From assembly GCA_902766855.1 (NCBI GenBank), contig CACXFE010000075.1:1-9218 (forward strand): 9,218 bases of DNA, read 5' to 3'. The notes under the pieces were generated by a model. It had not been told where the DNA came from. It saw only the letters and a program-made list of their open reading frames with translations, and did not search any database. The DNA comes from Oscillospiraceae bacterium (lineage in GTDB: Bacteria; Bacillota; Clostridia; Oscillospirales; Acutalibacteraceae). The position numbers were made by a program, and so were the translations under genes. Positions 7,305 through 9,218 of the stretch are shown in pieces (the first letter of the stretch is position 1; the number at the start of each line of letters is the position of its first letter).

Positions 7305-7892
7305 TTAATATTGCCGATAACAACCCACGACCTTCCCTAAAATATAAGGTTCTTCCGGAACGATCGGAGAAAAATCCGGATTTTCCGGCATGAAAATGAC
7401 CTGCCCGTCCCGGATCAAAAGACGCTTGACAGTAGCACTGTCGCCATCCATGCCCACCACAATATCGCCGCTTTGATAAGGGGCGTCCCGATCGGCAATG
7501 ATAATATCACCGTCCAGAATACCGGCGTCCCGCATGCTGTACCCTACTACATGCAAGGCAAAAAGATTTTCAGCATCTTTCGCAGGGTACGGAATATACT
7601 CCTCAATATCTTCCACCGCTAAAATGGGCTGCCCTGCCGTGATATTCCCTAAAATCGGCACCATCGCGGAATCATACTCCATATCCAGCCGGATCCCGCG
7701 CGAGTACTTGGCATCCCGCACGATATACCCTTCTTCTTCCAGCGTGCCGAGAATGGCGTGAACGGTGGAAGTGGAACGAATGCCGGTAGCCGCGCAGATT
7801 TCCCGAACAGTCGGCGGCATGCCGGAAGAAAGACGCTTAACCAAAAAGGTGTATACCTTTTGCTGTTTTTCATTCAAAGGCGGTTTTTCCAT
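7305..7892 (-). CDS. lexA: SOS-response repressor LexA
   Basis: Repressor of the DNA-damage (SOS) regulon; RecA-ssDNA filaments trigger its self-cleavage. At 195 residues it is slightly shorter than E. coli LexA (202). The N-terminal winged helix-turn-helix includes PTVREICAATGIRSTSTVHAIL (28-49 region), close to Bacillus-type LexA. The C-terminal S24 peptidase domain shows the Ala86-Gly87 cleavage bond in NITAGQP, the catalytic Ser119 in GYSMRDAGILDGD and the catalytic Lys156 in DSATVKRL, so self-cleavage should work. The ATG at 7892 has a GGAGAGGG Shine-Dalgarno 6 bases upstream. A matching SOS box lies in its own promoter, so autoregulation is expected. It is the first gene of a unit with rnhA, queT and an AraC-type gene. 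Confidence 0.97.
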   Translation of the reverse strand: MEKPPLNEKQQKVYTFLVKRLSSGMPPTVREICAATGIRSTSTVHAILGTLEEEGYIVRDAKYSRGIRLDMEYDSAMVPILGNITAGQPILAVEDIEEYIPYPAKDAENLFALHVVGYSMRDAGILDGDIIIADRDAPYQSGDIVVGMDGDSATVKRLLIRDGQVIFMPENPDFSPIVPEEPYILGKVVGCYRQY

Positions 7893-7907
7893 TTTGCACC
7901 CTCTCCT

Positions 7908-7921
7908 CGAACATTTATTCG
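7908..7921 (-). promoter_or_regulatory. SOS box (LexA operator), Gram-positive type
   Basis: Read on the minus strand, CGAATAAATGTTCG differs by one base from the symmetric Gram-positive consensus CGAAC-N4-GTTCG. It lies 4 bases downstream of the -10 element and upstream of the lexA Shine-Dalgarno, so bound LexA would cover the transcription start. The LexA reading head in this window is of the type that recognises this motif. Confidence 0.88.
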
Positions 7922-7925
7922 GTTT

Positions 7926-7954
7926 ATTATACCATTTTTTACGACCGGATGCAA
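7926..7954 (-). promoter_or_regulatory. lexA operon promoter
   Basis: On the minus strand, TTGCAT (7949-7954; 4/6 match) and a perfect TATAAT (7926-7931) are 17 bases apart. The -10 is extended by an upstream TGG. Together with the adjacent SOS box, this is a convincing sigma-A-type promoter repressed by LexA. Confidence 0.85.
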
Positions 7955-8003
7955 CCCCTTCTTAAAAGTGCAATATTTGTCTATAAAATTGTTTAGATTT
8001 TAC

Positions 8004-8032
8004 TTGTATCAGACCACAATATTTTGTAAAAT
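8004..8032 (+). promoter_or_regulatory. Candidate promoter of the thuA-like operon
   Basis: TTGTAT (8004-8009; first three bases of TTGACA conserved) and TAAAAT (8027-8032; 5/6 match to TATAAT) are separated by 17 bases, about 34 bases before the TTG start of the thuA-like gene. The region is markedly AT-rich compared with the genes around it. The -35 match is weak, so an activator or alternative site is possible. Confidence 0.45.
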
Positions 8033-8065
8033 AACACATAGAATACAACAAGGAGTGGCACTGAT

Positions 8066-8776
8066 TTGATTCGCGTAACCATCTTTAACGAATTTATCCA
8101 TGAAAAAAAAGAGGAATCGGTCAAAGCAATTTATCCGAACGGCATCCATGCCGCACTCAAAGAGCATTTGCAGGATGACGAACTGTCCGTCCGCACCGTA
8201 ACGCTGGATGATGAGGAATGCGGACTGACCGAGGAGGTTTTGGCCGAAACCGATGTCTTGATCTGGTGGGGGCACATCGGACACAACGAAGTGCCGGACG
8301 AAGTGGCAAAACGGGTACAATCCGCCGTGCTTTCCGGTATGGGCGCGATTTTCCTTCATTCAGCGCATCATTCCAAGCCTTTCAGACTTTTAATGGGTAC
8401 CCCCTGCTCTCTCAGCTGGCGGGAAGACGGCGACCGGGAATATGTCTGGGTGTGCGATCCTTCCCATCCGATCGCACAGGGGATCGACCGATATATTACC
8501 CTCGATCATGAAGAAACCTATGCCGAGCCGTTCAGCATTCCCGAGCCCGATAAACTCATTTTTATCGGCAATTTTGAAGGCGGCGAAGTGATGCGGGCGG
8601 GCTGCTGCTATCGCCGGGGCTACGGAAAGATCTTTTATTTTCAACCCGGGCATGAAACCTTCCCGATCTATCATCATCCGCAAATTATCCGCGTGATCAA
8701 AAACGCAGTGCATTGGGCTGTGTCCGATTATCGCAAGATCATCGACTGCCCGCACATTCAGAAAATTGGTGACTGA
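8066..8776 (+). CDS. ThuA-like (trehalose utilisation) domain protein
   Basis: A 236-residue cytoplasmic protein of the ThuA family, which has a class I glutamine amidotransferase-like fold. Family signs visible in order are VTIFNEFIHEK at the N-terminus (4-14), VLIWWGHIGHNEV (64-76), AIFLHSAHHSKPF (94-106), MGTPCSLSWRE (110-120), DHEETY (147-152) and YFQPGHE (191-197). The histidine-rich loops resemble a small-molecule or metal site. Members are known from trehalose and other disaccharide catabolism, where ThuA partners a dehydrogenase (ThuB) that makes 3-keto sugars. The exact substrate here is not readable. The start is TTG at 8066, chosen because an AAGGAGTGG Shine-Dalgarno sits 7-8 bases upstream and the product aligns from its first strand. 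It is followed one base after its stop by a Gfo/Idh/MocA oxidoreductase gene, which supports a two-gene oxidation unit. Confidence 0.9.
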   Translation: MIRVTIFNEFIHEKKEESVKAIYPNGIHAALKEHLQDDELSVRTVTLDDEECGLTEEVLAETDVLIWWGHIGHNEVPDEVAKRVQSAVLSGMGAIFLHSAHHSKPFRLLMGTPCSLSWREDGDREYVWVCDPSHPIAQGIDRYITLDHEETYAEPFSIPEPDKLIFIGNFEGGEVMRAGCCYRRGYGKIFYFQPGHETFPIYHHPQIIRVIKNAVHWAVSDYRKIIDCPHIQKIGD

Positions 8777-8777
8777 T

Positions 8778-9218
8778 ATGAGAAAAAACTTTGCCGTGAT
8801 CGGCTACGGCGGGCAAGGCGCCTGGCATACCCGCCAGATCCTTGCGGGCGATGTGGGCGCGCTCTGCGGAGTGTTTGATATTGATCCCGCGAAAAACGCC
8901 GCCGCCGAGCAAAACGGGATCCACGCCTATCCCACCTGCGAAGCATTGTTAAGCGATCCCGCGGTGGAAACGGTGGTCATCGCCGTCCCGAATGACGCGC
9001 ACAAAGAATTAACGCTGAAAGCCTTTGCGGCGGGGAAAAATGTGATCTGTGAGAAACCGGTGGAGATGACCGTTGCCGCCTTTGACGAAATGGTTGCGGC
9101 CGCACACCGTGCGGGGAAACTTTTTTCCTTTCATCAGAATCGGCGTTGGGATGTCGATTTTCTCGCCATGAAGCAGATCGCGCAAAGCGGGCAGATCGGA
9201 GAATTGATCCGCATTGAG
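8778..9218 (+). CDS. Gfo/Idh/MocA-family oxidoreductase, N-terminal part (3' end outside window)
   Basis: The first 147 codons of an NAD(P)-dependent sugar or inositol dehydrogenase family protein; full members have about 330-390 residues. Visible are the Rossmann first strand and glycine motif VIGYGGQGAWH (7-17), the second strand ending VFDIDP (32-37), VIAVPNDAHKEL (67-78), and the family's EKP signature in CEKPVEMT (91-98), whose lysine is usually catalytic. After these comes FHQNRRWDVDF (118-128), common in the group. Asp34 at the end of the second strand suggests NAD over NADP, which is inference. The ATG starts one base after the thuA-like stop, with only a weak GGTGA ribosome site, so translation is probably coupled. 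Pairing with ThuA fits a ThuB-like 3-dehydrogenase of a disaccharide or glycoside, but the substrate is not determinable from half a protein. Confidence 0.92.
   Translation, partial: MRKNFAVIGYGGQGAWHTRQILAGDVGALCGVFDIDPAKNAAAEQNGIHAYPTCEALLSDPAVETVVIAVPNDAHKELTLKAFAAGKNVICEKPVEMTVAAFDEMVAAAHRAGKLFSFHQNRRWDVDFLAMKQIAQSGQIGELIRIE

Overview
The window looks like a chromosomal segment of a Firmicutes-type bacterium, most likely a Clostridia member. Supporting signs are a V-type (not F-type) ATP synthase operon in the E. hirae-like order F-A-B-D, strong purine-rich Shine-Dalgarno sites, a QueT-family transporter, a PRK06851-type ATPase, and a LexA paired with a Gram-positive-type SOS box. Base composition is balanced (roughly half G+C by eye), and I see no foreign-looking block.

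Layout. (1) Positions 1-4026, plus strand: the 3' end of a V-type ATP synthase operon (end of subunit F, then complete A, B and D), closed by a strong hairpin terminator at 4045-4089. (2) Positions 4099-5175, minus strand: a two-domain P-loop ATPase of the PRK06851 type with its own candidate promoter. It faces the ATP synthase operon tail to tail. (3) Positions 5306-7892, minus strand: four closely spaced genes, lexA, rnhA, queT and an AraC-type regulator. They are driven by a good promoter with an SOS box just downstream of the -10, and end at a terminator at 5242-5270. (4) Positions 8066-9218, plus strand and divergent from lexA: a ThuA-like protein followed by a Gfo/Idh/MocA oxidoreductase cut by the window edge. 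This pair suggests a sugar-oxidation operon.

How the parts work. The ATP synthase genes encode the catalytic A3B3 head and its central stalk (D, F). LexA should repress its own four-gene unit, which would place RNase HI, a queuosine-precursor transporter and an AraC regulator under DNA-damage control if no internal promoter intervenes. The ThuA/oxidoreductase pair is a separate metabolic unit. No gene-free stretch exceeds 300 bases; the longest is the 173-base lexA/thuA divergent region, which holds promoters and the SOS box. No RNA genes, mobile elements, CRISPR arrays or large repeats were seen. Nothing here clearly amounts to an undescribed system. The points most worth following are the SOS-linked rnhA-queT arrangement and the ATPase whose second P-loop appears to have decayed.
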